DNA from: Xenoacremonium recifei
Lineage: Eukaryota > Ascomycota > Sordariomycetes > Hypocreales > Nectriaceae
Length of the DNA: 64,000 nucleotides
Assembly (NCBI GenBank): GCA_012184525.1
Contig: WOFQ01000001.1
Coordinates: 124,001-188,000 of the forward strand
Reading direction: 5' to 3'
In this document: positions 22,741 to 32,097 of the stretch, one piece after another
Numbering within the stretch: the first letter of the stretch is position 1
Layout: each line of letters opens with the position of its first letter
Position numbers and translations under genes: made by a program
The notes under the pieces: generated by a model
Told to the model about the DNA's origin: nothing
The model's database searches: none
What the model saw: the letters and a program-made list of their open reading frames with translations, nothing else

Positions 22741-23234
22741 TGTCGTCTTATGATTGTATTTGCGCGTGTAACAGTATTTCACTTGGGGTTCTTCTGTTGA
22801 TCGATTTGAAAGGATGGGACTTTGTTAATTTCGGAGCGTGTTGCTAATAACCCTCGCTTGAGCCTTGCCAAGGTACATGTTTTGGCCATTCGTCAAATGT
22901 CAATGAATTATATGAATAAATGCCTATCAAAACAATATCATTACTAACACTCAATCCCGGAATTAAGTCTAGGTCCTTTCTTACACGGTCGGTACGGTAG
23001 ACTGGGTAGACCGGTCCCTTTTGTGCTCGCCGGTCAGTTTTGTGTGGCCTGGGCTAGCCCCCCTTTTGCTCCCCGTTGAACCAATCGGTCGCTTTTCAGA
23101 CTCCCGGCCTGCCCGGTGCCCCTGAGGATTGTCGCATTATAAGTTGTAACAGATTGTCTATAATATGCTTCACTTCGCTCAATATCCAGTTAGAACCTGC
23201 TAAAGGAATTCCCAAACTTTCACAGCTCCCAACA
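22741..23234. other. Promoter of the DHA2 transporter
   Basis: About 490 bases without a gene. The stretch 22988-23034 is rich in CGGT/ACCG words (for example GGTCGGTACGG, GGTAGACTGGGTAGACC, GACCGGTC), which could bind Zn2Cys6 factors. A function is not shown by the sequence. Confidence 0.4.
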
Positions 23235-25150
23235 ATGACCGAAATAGATCGCAAAGACGCGTCTAGTCCTCAACTCTCGACGAACCCAACTTCCCCTTCT
23301 GCTGAGAGCCAGTGTGGAGCAATGGCCACCCAAGAGAAAGAAGTCCATTACCCTTCTGGAGGCATCCTATTTCTTATTGTTCTCGGGCTCATGCTAAGCA
23401 TGTTCTTGGTGGCACTCGACATGGTTAGTTGTCTTACTCTATTCGCATGTCCGGAATGCCAAGTTCACATCCAACTAATCCATCTACTGCCCGTAGAGCA
23501 TCATCTCCACCGCTATACCTCGAATCACGTCCGAATTCAACAGCATGGGAGACATCGGCTGGTACGGCAGTGCCTTTTTTCTTACCCTCGCGGCTTTCCA
23601 ATCCCTCTGGGGGAAAGCATACAAATACTGGTCCTTGCGACTCGTCTTCTTCATCTCGATCCTCATTTTTGAGATTGGAAGTTTGGTCTGCGCTCTGTCT
23701 CCGAGTAGTATTGCTCTAATCATAGGGCGAGCAGTCCAAGGAGCAGGCGGCGCTGGACTTACAGGAGGATGCTACACCATTGCGGCCTTTGTGGTGCGTC
23801 CTGCGAAAGTTCCTGTCATCATTGGGCTCCTGGGATCGACTTTCAGCTTGGCTAGCGTCGTAGGACCTCTCTTGGGCGGCGTGTTCAGCGAGAGTGTTTC
23901 TTGGCGCTGGTGCTTTTACATCAACCTCCCTATTGGCGGCCTGGCGATGCTTACGCTCCTCCTTTTCCAAACCCCTGCACATGCAAAGAATGATGTCCAT
24001 ATGACTGCCAGACAGACGGTGGCAAGTCTCGATCTTCCCGGGTTGGCTTTATTTCTCAGCAGCTTGGTCTGTTTCTTCTTGGCCTTGCAATGGGGTGGTG
24101 TCGACAGAGCCTGGAACTCTGGTGCAATTATCGCCCTACTGATCCTCTGGGTTATTCTTACCGGTGGTTGGCTGGTTATCGAATGGTATCAGGGAGACCG
24201 GGCACTAGTTGCTCCTCTTGTCTTAGGAAAACGTGACATTGGTGCTTGTTGTGCATTTATCTTCTTGTAAGCAGTCAAGACCTGTACCCCCCAGAGCATG
24301 GCACAATACTAAGGATGTCTAGCCTAAACGCAGCCAACTTTTCATTGATATACAACCTACCCATTTACTTTCAAGCAATCGCGGGCGATAATGCGTTGAT
24401 TAGCGGCGTCAAAGTCATTCCGACTATTCTTTCCACTTGTACGTCTCCTTTCCAATGCCCCAAAGCTGAGAGCCTTAGTCTTACTAAAATGACAGCCCTG
24501 GCTACGCTCATTTCATCGACATTGGTAGGCAAGCTCAACTACTATCAACCATTCCTTGTCATTGGAGCCATATCAGCCATCATCGGAAGTGGTTTGATCT
24601 ATTCTTTTGGCTTGAAGACTAGCTTGGGCCGCGTGATTGGCTACCAGATCCTGTATGGCATGGGCACCGGTATCTCTGTTCAGATTCCTGTCATCGTCGC
24701 GGGCGCCCTCAGTACTCCAGCAGATCAAGCTGTGACTCTCTCTACGGTCTTATGTATGTCTTCAAAGGACGCATCCGGTGTTTTATGCTAAACCAAAATA
24801 CAGTCTTCCAGTTCGTGTCGGCGGCGTATGGTGTAGGGTCTACGGACGCGGTTCTCAACAATTTCATCCTGAACAAGTCGCCAGGATATATGAATGGTAC
24901 GGACGGACATACCGTTCTCAAAATAGGAGCAGCTGGCCTCGCGACAAACTTCCATGGCGATATGTTGCGTGGGGCCAAGAGAGCTTACCTAGATGGACTT
25001 CATGCAAGTTGGGCTCTAGCTATTGCGATGTTCGGTATGGCATTCCTCTCCGCTTTGATCCCCACTGGTGGCGGGAGGTTATCGGCCAAGAGAAACAGAG
25101 GCACAGAGGCACAGCAAGATACAGAGATGGTTGCGGTTGTTGGAGTGTGA
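23235..25150 (+). CDS. MFS drug:H+ antiporter, DHA2 (14-TM) type
   Basis: Five exons: 23235-23423, 23497-24266, 24323-24438, 24496-24753 and 24804-25150, for 559 residues. A polar N-terminal tail of about 45 residues precedes the first membrane segment (FLIVLGLMLSMFLVALDM). DHA2 motifs include SIISTAIPRIT, IGWYGSAFFLTLAAFQ, the antiporter motif GRAVQGAGGAGL, and WRWCFYINLPIGG. Late segments carry GYQILYGMGTGI. Family members export toxins, fungal metabolites or drugs across the plasma membrane and often lie in metabolite clusters. Here it sits between an MDR reductase and regulators, which suits export of a small molecule. The substrate is unknown. All splice sites are GT-AG and restore frame across the membrane segments. 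Confidence 0.9.
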
Positions 25151-25388
25151 ACCAGAGGTTTCTCAAACAAATCTTGAGTGAACCTTGCATGAGGGTTAGT
25201 AGCAATGAGAATCAGCATGTGGGAGGCTATTCTAGACAATAGGCAATCCATTGTTCTTCGGGGCTAGGGACAAAATCTATCTCTTTACTACCAGAGTAGT
25301 ACATCTAATCGATACATAGTATATGAAATGTCTTCCTCTCGTGTCGGCTCTCCTCAATTCTCCTCCAGGTCCCATCGAATGTGAGGTT

Positions 25389-26012
25389 CTAAGCTCTCCA
25401 AGCCGTGCCACACAGGCCCTGCAACAAAACCTTACGTTGGGACGGCGGTTCAACGCGCTTCATCGCCGGCATGACCACTTGTACATAGACTGCTGCAACA
25501 CCTGGTTCCAACAAGTCGTAAGCAATGCTGTTGAGTATTTGATAGTTCCCCAGGCGCCATGTTTTGTTGAAGTCGTATGGTGCGGGGCCTCGAAGCTCGA
25601 GCCAACGGTCGAAGATGAACATGTTAGCTGTGTGGTGCGCAAGTGTTCCAGGGTAAAGCCAAGAAGAGTCGTTGAAAGGGGCGGAGTTATCGTCCAGGCC
25701 GAGGAATTCGAAGAATGTTGGCTGCCATGATGTTGGAAGTGTGCGATACAGAAGATAGTGGTTTTTGCAAATGGTCGACATCGAATCCTCGAGGACAATT
25801 CCAAGTGTTACTAGTTCATTGGTAGAGGGGCTATTCCGTCCACCGATCAAAGCCGTGAAAAGTGCTCCCAAGGCTGCCATAGGCAACATCGTGATGGCAA
25901 GAAGTGGTAAAACCGCAGTTAAGATCAACAGTTTGGGGTGATGTAGGGAGGAGGGTGATGATTCAGTCAAGGAGTGAGATCTTGAGAATAAAAGTTTAAA
26001 ATATAGACACAT
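25389..26012 (-). CDS. Hypothetical membrane-anchored protein
   Basis: Single open frame of 207 residues, not recognised. Residues about 27-56 form a hydrophobic segment (LLILTAVLPLLAITML and on), so a membrane anchor or uncleaved signal is likely. The rest looks like a real folded protein, with HHTANMFIFDRWLELRG and YDFNKTWRLGNYQILN, and several N-glycosylation sequons (NDS, NKT). It converges on the DHA2 transporter with 238 bases between stops. An ATG at codon 43 (MLPMAALG) would remove much of the hydrophobic segment and is less attractive. An undetected intron near the 3' end is possible. Confidence 0.5.
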   Translation of the reverse strand: MCLYFKLLFSRSHSLTESSPSSLHHPKLLILTAVLPLLAITMLPMAALGALFTALIGGRNSPSTNELVTLGIVLEDSMSTICKNHYLLYRTLPTSWQPTFFEFLGLDDNSAPFNDSSWLYPGTLAHHTANMFIFDRWLELRGPAPYDFNKTWRLGNYQILNSIAYDLLEPGVAAVYVQVVMPAMKRVEPPSQRKVLLQGLCGTAWRA

Positions 26013-26644
26013 AAGATTAGGGGATGTTTAGCTAAGATAGACAGGCAGAACTCTTTGGCTTTTCTAGAAGATAAGAGCTTTCAAATGAAAACTGAACAAA
26101 CCACAAAGGCTCCAAGCCAGAAAGTTTGTGAAGATTTTGTTTGCTTCACCACTGATGCTTCTAGCCGATGGCGGAAATAGCCGTGACAATAACCAGTTAC
26201 AATGGAACTTGTTTGCAGTAACTGCAGAGGGCCGCGGAAGCCTTCCACACGATAAGCTCTCTTCTTTGTACGTTGACTCCTTTGATGGTGGACTCTTCCC
26301 GCAAATCTTACAACTCATCTTCAGGCAACCGTGGAGATTGATAGCTTGACACCCATTTCATGGGGTCTTCTTGTTAACCGATTGCCCGCTGAACACATTG
26401 AGAAAGCATAGAGTTGTTTCAATGGACTGCGACAGAAGAACTCGTTGAATGTGACTAAGACTACCAATAGAAGTCTTAGAGAGCCTGAGGGCTCTTTGAT
26501 GCCTAAATTACATTCCAAATGCATGCTCTGTGCGCCAATTCAATGTCTTTTGATCAAGGTACCCGGTTGTCTGTGCGAGTCTACTGACAACCTGTAGACA
26601 ATTGTCCAACTTCACATGTTTGTGCACCTCTTGGCCTAAGCAAT
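26013..26644. other. Spacer between unknown gene and SDR gene
   Basis: About 630 bases without a supportable gene. It should hold the promoter of the unknown minus-strand gene and the 3' UTR of the SDR gene. Open frames here are below 85 codons and lack motifs. Confidence 0.45.
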
Positions 26645-27622
26645 CTACGGTCCCTTTGACTGAGAGCCTTTCTTCTTCGCAGCCTTAGCCATATCTGCGG
26701 AGATAGGCACAATTCCTTGGACAATCGAGTCCTACAAGCAAGGTTAGTTCACGATCAGAAAACCGTCGCTACAATAGAACTTACAAGAATAGACTGAGGA
26801 AACAAATGGCAACCTATCCGAGCTAACAACGCGTCTTTACCTTCCCAAACTTCCCCAACAGTACCCTTCTCAACCTGTCGGACCACGTTTGTAGCATATT
26901 GTCTCGAAGTTATGCCATTTTCTTGAAGACTGCCATCTGTAAGTTTCTGTAGGAGGTGCTTGACGTCAGAGTATCGCGAGTTCTCGGGAAGCTCTTGGAA
27001 ATGATTGTTATCGAAAAACTTGGTCTTTGTCCCACAAGTATAGAGAGTGATGACGCGGACTCCGAAGGGTTGAAGTTCGTGACGCCAGGTTTCGCTGGCG
27101 ATGGCAAGAGCCGCCTTTGAACTGTTGTAGATGCCTACACCGTCAGCATTTTCGATGACTGATATTTTTGAAGTGCTTACTTGTCAATGGCAGCGGCAGC
27201 AGCGCGTTGGCGGATGTATTATTGACGAGGCAACCCTGAGCTTTGATCAATAGGGGAGCAAAAGCTTGGAGCATGGCCATCGGTGCCCAGAAGTTAAGAT
27301 CAAAGACTCTCTTGCTTTCTTCGATAGAAATGTCCAGAGCTGGCATGAAGGAGCCTTGCCCACTGTTATTCACGAGGACGTCAAGCTTGCCGTCCGTGAC
27401 AGCAGCAACACTCTTCACAGCGGCGGCAATTGACTCCGAGGAAAGCACGTCAAGTGTCAGGACAGTGACATGCTCTGCCTGTGCCAATCTGGGGCCAATC
27501 TTTGACGGGGTTCGCAGTGTTGCAAAGACATGGTATCCCTTCTCTTGGAAGGCCTCGGCCAAAGCCGCGCCGATGCCGCCGTCGGAGCAGCCGGTGATGA
27601 GGACGGACTTTCGTGAAGACAT
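26645..27622 (-). CDS. Short-chain dehydrogenase/reductase, AYR1-like
   Basis: Three exons on the minus strand: 27622-27181, 27134-26785 and 26731-26645, for 292 residues. The cofactor motif is VLITGCSDGGIG with HVFATLRTP, where the Arg suggests NADPH. Then LDVLVNNSGQGSF, the catalytic Ser region NNTSANALLPLPLTS, and the YNSSK motif (Y-x3-K) that begins exon 2. The overall order resembles yeast Ayr1, 1-acyl-dihydroxyacetone-phosphate reductase, and many fungal paralogues of unclear substrate. A C-terminal lysine-rich end (KAAKKKGSQSKGP) is odd but in frame. It is divergent from the regulator at 28007 with 384 bases between, and a TATATA box at 27695-27700 lies 73 bases upstream. Membership of the local cluster is inference. 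Confidence 0.87.
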
Positions 27623-28006
27623 TGTGCTAGGATGAGATCTGGAGATAGAACGCAAGGAAGCAAGACGGCGAGATCATGACAGTCATATACGCTCTATATA
27701 GATTACAAATTCCCATTCTCGGAGACAAACGCGTCCACATTCGGAGAGAGTATCATGCCGTCTGCCGCCTCTCCGGAACTGGCCTCCGAATGCCCCTTGC
27801 CTCAGCCGGGCGCTATACCCAAAGTAGAATATGCAAAGAGTCTTGGCACTCCGGGATGATCCACATCTCCGGGATTTGGGGCGCCTTAGTCATCGTCCGC
27901 TATTGGGGAACTTTGTGCTGTCTCGTCAGCTTCCTACTTCACCTCCCACCTCTCATCCATTTTAACCCTTTGGGGCAAATGCAAAGAGGCGCCAAGCCGG
28001 TGAAGA
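27623..28006. promoter_or_regulatory. Divergent promoter, SDR / regulator, with CGG dyad
   Basis: A 384-base intergenic region between head-to-head genes. TATATA at 27695-27700 probably serves the SDR gene. An inverted repeat CGGAGAG (27742-27748) ... CTCTCCG (27769-27775), with 20 bases between, has the CGG/CCG arms expected for a dimeric Zn2Cys6 factor. A third half site CTCCGA follows at about 27784. Binding by the factor encoded at 29881 is a guess from proximity. Confidence 0.4.
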
Positions 28007-29575
28007 ATGTCTGGCGCAACCATGCCCGGAGGCGCACCCTCCCACATGCCCTTCATCGTGCTCTCCAGCGTCGACAAGCCTGATCCGGCAACACGCAAGT
28101 TCATCCGCAGTCATGTCATGCGCGGTCGGCGCAATAAGAAAGGCCGTCCAGGCCGGGGTCCAGGCCCTCGCAGCAAGGTCTCGGATTCGGATGTGCTAGC
28201 GTACAAGGACCATACGAAGCAGGTCAAGATGGGAGACATGGTTGAGGCTTACAACTCCCTGATGCCGCCTCGCATAGGCTCGGATGTCTCGCTAGTAGAG
28301 CTCGCAGACGAGGTTGAGCCGGAGATTCTGATTAACATAGCAAAAAGTACGTCATTTGTGAATTGTGAGAACTTTCCTATTGCTTGTTGCTAACCAGTAG
28401 GGTTCCAGTCGCAGATATCGCCTCCAGGGTCATATTCCCTCTCAAAGGCGCAATCGGCTTCAAGGTTGACACTCGCGAATGGATGAGCAACCTTGTCGGG
28501 CCAGATCCCGCTGCTCTCCACATCACCGTGTTTGCTATGGAGGGCTTCATTGACAAGGTGCTATGCCGCCAGATGGAGGGTATTAATCGAGGTGCCATGC
28601 TACACTTCCAGAAGGGACTGAAATTGCTCCGGGCCAGGCTCCTCTGGGGCGATGACGAGAGCAAAGTCTCAGATTCAACCATCGGAGTCGTTGTCAAGCT
28701 GGCAAATGCTTCACACTTTGGCGGAGACTCCGAGGCAGCGAAGCACCATATGGACGGCCTCCGCAAGATGACGGACTTGCGAGGTGGGCTAGATGGGTTG
28801 CGGGGCAAGCTGCCTCTTATAGAAATCTTAAGGTAATATCACCGGCCCGGACTGCGAACCGGTTTTTCTAATGACTTACAGATGTGACTTGGGAATTGCT
28901 ATGCTCAATGGCTTTGCTCCAGTCTTCTACCGCCAGCCCGAAGAACCATTCCCTGACTTTCCTCAGCAGCTGCTGTCAGCAGATGGTGATAAAATGACCT
29001 TTCAAGACAATCTCGATCTCATTCGGAACATGCACAGTGGACTGGCTACTGTTTGGCGCGCCTTGAGACGATTCTGCTCTCTGATCAATCTCGGGACCCA
29101 GATTCAGAGGTATATGCGCCAGGAGCTCATCCACGATTCCATGATGGCGGTCATGTATCGTTTACTCTATATGAGCTACAACTTCGGTTCTCTGGATGAA
29201 GCGATTCGACTTGGCCTTTTGGCCTTCTCGCATCACTTGTTCCTGCAATGGCAAGATATCAAATTGCCGTATCAATATTTCCCGAGGTTGTACCAACGCA
29301 GCATATTAGCCCTCAAAAAAGTCGAGGGAATTTGTCCCGAATTAGTACTTTGGCTGTTGATGACCGGAGCAAATTCGGTATTCTATATTATTTACGAACC
29401 CTGGCTTATTGACAACCTGCGTGAGTGTTCCAAGCGATGTAAGATAACGTCCTGGAAAGAGATGGAGGCGGTGTTGAAGTCAATCATGTGGATTTCATTG
29501 TTGGACGAGGAATCGGGTAAGCAGGTTTACGATTATATCAATCAAGGCGAGAAGCAGGGGAATGATATTGTGTGA
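28007..29575 (+). CDS. Fungal_trans_2-type regulator-like protein without zinc cluster
   Basis: Three exons: 28007-28346, 28409-28832 and 28882-29575, for 485 residues. The start resembles fungal proteins annotated as tachykinin-family or PF11951 regulators: MPFIVLSSVDKPDP then KFIRSHVMRGRRNKKGRPGR, a short basic segment, followed by an alpha-helical domain (ITVFAMEGFIDK, GALMLHFQKGL-like AMLHFQKGLKLLRARL, KHHMDGLRKM). There is no Zn2Cys6 motif. The acceptor at 28408 was chosen because it alone keeps frame. An earlier AG at 28397 and one at 28400 do not. It is divergent from the SDR gene and lies 305 bases before an AflR-like gene on the same strand. Role as a transcription regulator is inferred from family resemblance only. 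Confidence 0.75.
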
Positions 29576-29880
29576 GGAAGTAGTTCATCAACATCGAGGG
29601 CACCTTAAGCAAGCTTATTGGGAAATTTGTTATATTGGTCTGAGCAGCATGACGGTGTCTGGAATCTGGATTTTATGGCATATTTTTTATGCAAGTCTCT
29701 CACTGCATCTTCCGCTTGGCACAGAAGCGCTGGAGCTGAGGCCGGATCCACTGTACCAGGGTTCTTTAGTGGACGCCCGTCTTACGGTAATCCTCAGCTG
29801 CTCTCCCCGCCATCCTCTCCAGCCTCACTGTTACATCCAACAATCATCAATCGGCCAATGCATCTCCTAAAGCCACGACA
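29576..29880. other. Spacer before AflR-like gene
   Basis: About 305 bases between tandem regulator genes. Small open frames cross it but show no motif. It should hold one 3' UTR and the next promoter. Confidence 0.45.
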
Positions 29881-31158
29881 ATGGCGGAGAAATCCTCCTC
29901 GTCTCCCCGGTCCGTCGTAGTTGTGGAATGTTCCGCGCCCGCCGCTGATATCCCGCAACGATCGACGGAAGAGCCGGACCAAGCTCCTACAGCACGAGAG
30001 ATCCGTACCCGAGAGTCATGCGATGCCTGCCTCAAAGTCAAGATGAAATGCAACAAGCAGAAACCTACCTGCGATCGCTGCACCAGGCTCAAATACTCAT
30101 GTATCTACAGTCCGTCGAAGCGCACGGGACGCCCAAAAACGGGACAGCGGCGTCGCCCAAAGCGATCGTCGACGAGGATGACTGAGAACAGAGAAAGCAT
30201 GATGTCTGAATGGGAATCTGGAGACGGACTTGCACCCGTTTCTACCGACATATCCATGAGCGACAGGCCAAACGCCCTGCCCCCTCTAGCAATTGGATTT
30301 CCCCAGCTGTCTCCGAGCCCAGAGGTTCAAATCCCTAATGTTCCGACCAGAGAGCAGTCGAGCTTCCGGCCATCTCCTCTGGCATCTTTGCTTGCCGAGA
30401 ACTCCATCTCACGACAACCCTCTGCGATTGGAAGCGTTGCGGTCTATCCGAACCCGCCCAGAGTATTCAATGCAAGCAACTGCTATGTATCTATCCTCTG
30501 CCGCCTCACAGAGCTCGAGAAGACCATTGAAGGCGTTCCCCAACCAATCCGTCTGGACGTGATACTCGAAGCGGAACTGGACGCCCAGGCTCTCACGCGG
30601 CGTTTATTCTCCTGCCGAGGTCACGAAGCCACTCCAAACGAATCATGCCTCGACGTTCACGCCTCCAGCCTTATGCTTCTCATGCTTCTCACCACCCGAA
30701 TTATTGGAATGTTGGAGGGTCTGTTCCACCATGCCGCCTCGGTGACCGACAGACTTGGCCGAGAGCTGGGAGCATCCTGGCCGATGGCTGCTTCTCCCGG
30801 GTCTACAGCAAGTCGAACTAGCGAGAAGCGGCTTGAGCGGTCCTGGAGAAGTTCGCTGATTCGCAACATCAGCTGTCCAGTGCCGGAAGCGGACTGTGTC
30901 CTAGCCATTGGCGACTACGAGGTCGATCACGAGGCGAAGAGCCGCGCGATGAAGCAGATTCTACGTCGACGGGTTCGGGGACTTGATCATACTCTTGAAG
31001 ACATCAAGGCATATTTGGCAGGAAGTCATCAAGACCAGAGCCGCAGGTCTAGCGTTGTCGATAGTAGTGGTGGTATATTGACAGCGGCGGCAAATATGGC
31101 TGGCGATCTACGTCGGAGAGTCGAACTACTGCAGGGCAGAGTCGAGTTAATAGAATGA
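29881..31158 (+). CDS. Zn2Cys6 transcription factor, AflR-like
   Basis: Intronless gene for 425 residues. The zinc cluster reads C-DA-C-LKVKMK-C-NKQKPT-C-DR-C-TRLKYS-C at about residues 47-74, followed by the basic linker PSKRTGRPKTGQRRRPKRSS. This linker style (RTGRP) is typical of AflR-like regulators of metabolite clusters. A low-complexity Ser/Pro middle leads to a helical C-terminal region with ISILCRLTELEKTIEG-like and LAIGDYEVDHEAKSRAMKQI motifs, as in the AflR C-terminal domain. It is expected to bind DNA as a dimer in the nucleus. It lies between another regulator-like gene and a convergent gene that resembles its own C-terminal domain. Targets may be the neighbouring transporter and oxidoreductases, but this is inference. 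Confidence 0.87.
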   Translation: MAEKSSSSPRSVVVVECSAPAADIPQRSTEEPDQAPTAREIRTRESCDACLKVKMKCNKQKPTCDRCTRLKYSCIYSPSKRTGRPKTGQRRRPKRSSTRMTENRESMMSEWESGDGLAPVSTDISMSDRPNALPPLAIGFPQLSPSPEVQIPNVPTREQSSFRPSPLASLLAENSISRQPSAIGSVAVYPNPPRVFNASNCYVSILCRLTELEKTIEGVPQPIRLDVILEAELDAQALTRRLFSCRGHEATPNESCLDVHASSLMLLMLLTTRIIGMLEGLFHHAASVTDRLGRELGASWPMAASPGSTASRTSEKRLERSWRSSLIRNISCPVPEADCVLAIGDYEVDHEAKSRAMKQILRRRVRGLDHTLEDIKAYLAGSHQDQSRRSSVVDSSGGILTAAANMAGDLRRRVELLQGRVELIE

Positions 31159-31497
31159 CCGTCCGGCTCTTCCATATATCTCATATATCTCGGCGACATC
31201 ATTATACCTGGTCACTTTATTAAACGACTACCAGCTCGAGTTTGGAGGTGGATGGCCAGGCGGGTATCTGTGTTGGGAATCTAGATTGAGATTAGGGATT
31301 TGGGTAGAGGATGGTCATTTGGGTCAAGAGCAAGAACATCAGTCAGGGTAATGAATCATGAAATAGAGCTTGTGATCTCTGTTCGAAGTTGAACTCTTGA
31401 TTTAAGATGTCCGCCACTTATGAATAGCTAATCATTAACTCTATCTCATACTTTCTCGGTCCGTTCATTTACTCATCTATATCCGTCCTCACCATTA
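31159..31497. other. Convergent spacer
   Basis: About 340 bases between the stop codons of the AflR-like gene and the convergent regulator-like gene. No gene visible. The sequence is AT-rich, as expected for two 3' UTRs. Confidence 0.45.
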
Positions 31498-32097
31498 TTA
31501 TTCATTCACCTTGCCCAACAGACGCACTATCCTAAGTGTTACATCCTCGGCCTCCCTGCGAGCATTCTCGACATAGATTGCTCTTTCACCATCCATGTCT
31601 TCCAAATCTCTCTTGATATCGTGTAGAACCTCTCCCAGCAGCAACAGTGAGTGTCGCATAGCTTCTCTTTGAACTATGAGGGCCTCCTCACCATCAACCA
31701 TGCAACCACCCAGGTGAACTGGCGAGGCGACGATCTGGCTTGGGCCCCGTGGGACATCGCCGGCTTGGAACAGGCCAGCAGCGTCAGCGCCTTTCTCATA
31801 CAGGTCCAAAAGGCTTCCAATCGTTTCAATAGTGTTCCGTAGCCCGGGACCATCCAGGTGGTTATCGGCGTGCAAGCAGGTGTTGAGGCGCTCCCAGTTT
31901 CGTACGATTAAACGACCTGCGCTTAGCACATCGCCCAAGGACGTCGCAGTACCGGTGGCTTGCGGCGCTTGGCCATCGCCGGTCGGGTGTGAAAATTGAT
32001 ATGGTGAGGGCGTAATAACAGTGCGTTCAATGGCTTCTGCGATTCGTCGTGTCTCAGATGTGCAGTCGCACGACGTTTGAGGAGCGATGCGGTTCAT
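31498..32097 (-). CDS. Regulator-like protein with AflR-type C-terminal domain only
   Basis: Single open frame of 199 residues. It has no zinc cluster, but its body resembles the effector half of AflR-like factors. A CDCTSETRRIAEAIERT start resembles the Cys-x-Cys helix of that domain. The block VDGEEALIVQREAMRHSLLL and VLHDIKRDLEDM lines up with VDHEAKSRAMKQILRRRV and LEDIKAYL in the neighbouring factor at 29881. I read about 300 bases upstream on the minus strand and found no CX2C exon, so the DNA-binding part seems truly absent, not just split by an intron. It could be a truncated paralogue, a heterodimer partner or an antagonist. The similarity is by eye and moderate. Confidence 0.6.
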   Translation of the reverse strand: MNRIAPQTSCDCTSETRRIAEAIERTVITPSPYQFSHPTGDGQAPQATGTATSLGDVLSAGRLIVRNWERLNTCLHADNHLDGPGLRNTIETIGSLLDLYEKGADAAGLFQAGDVPRGPSQIVASPVHLGGCMVDGEEALIVQREAMRHSLLLLGEVLHDIKRDLEDMDGERAIYVENARREAEDVTLRIVRLLGKVNE

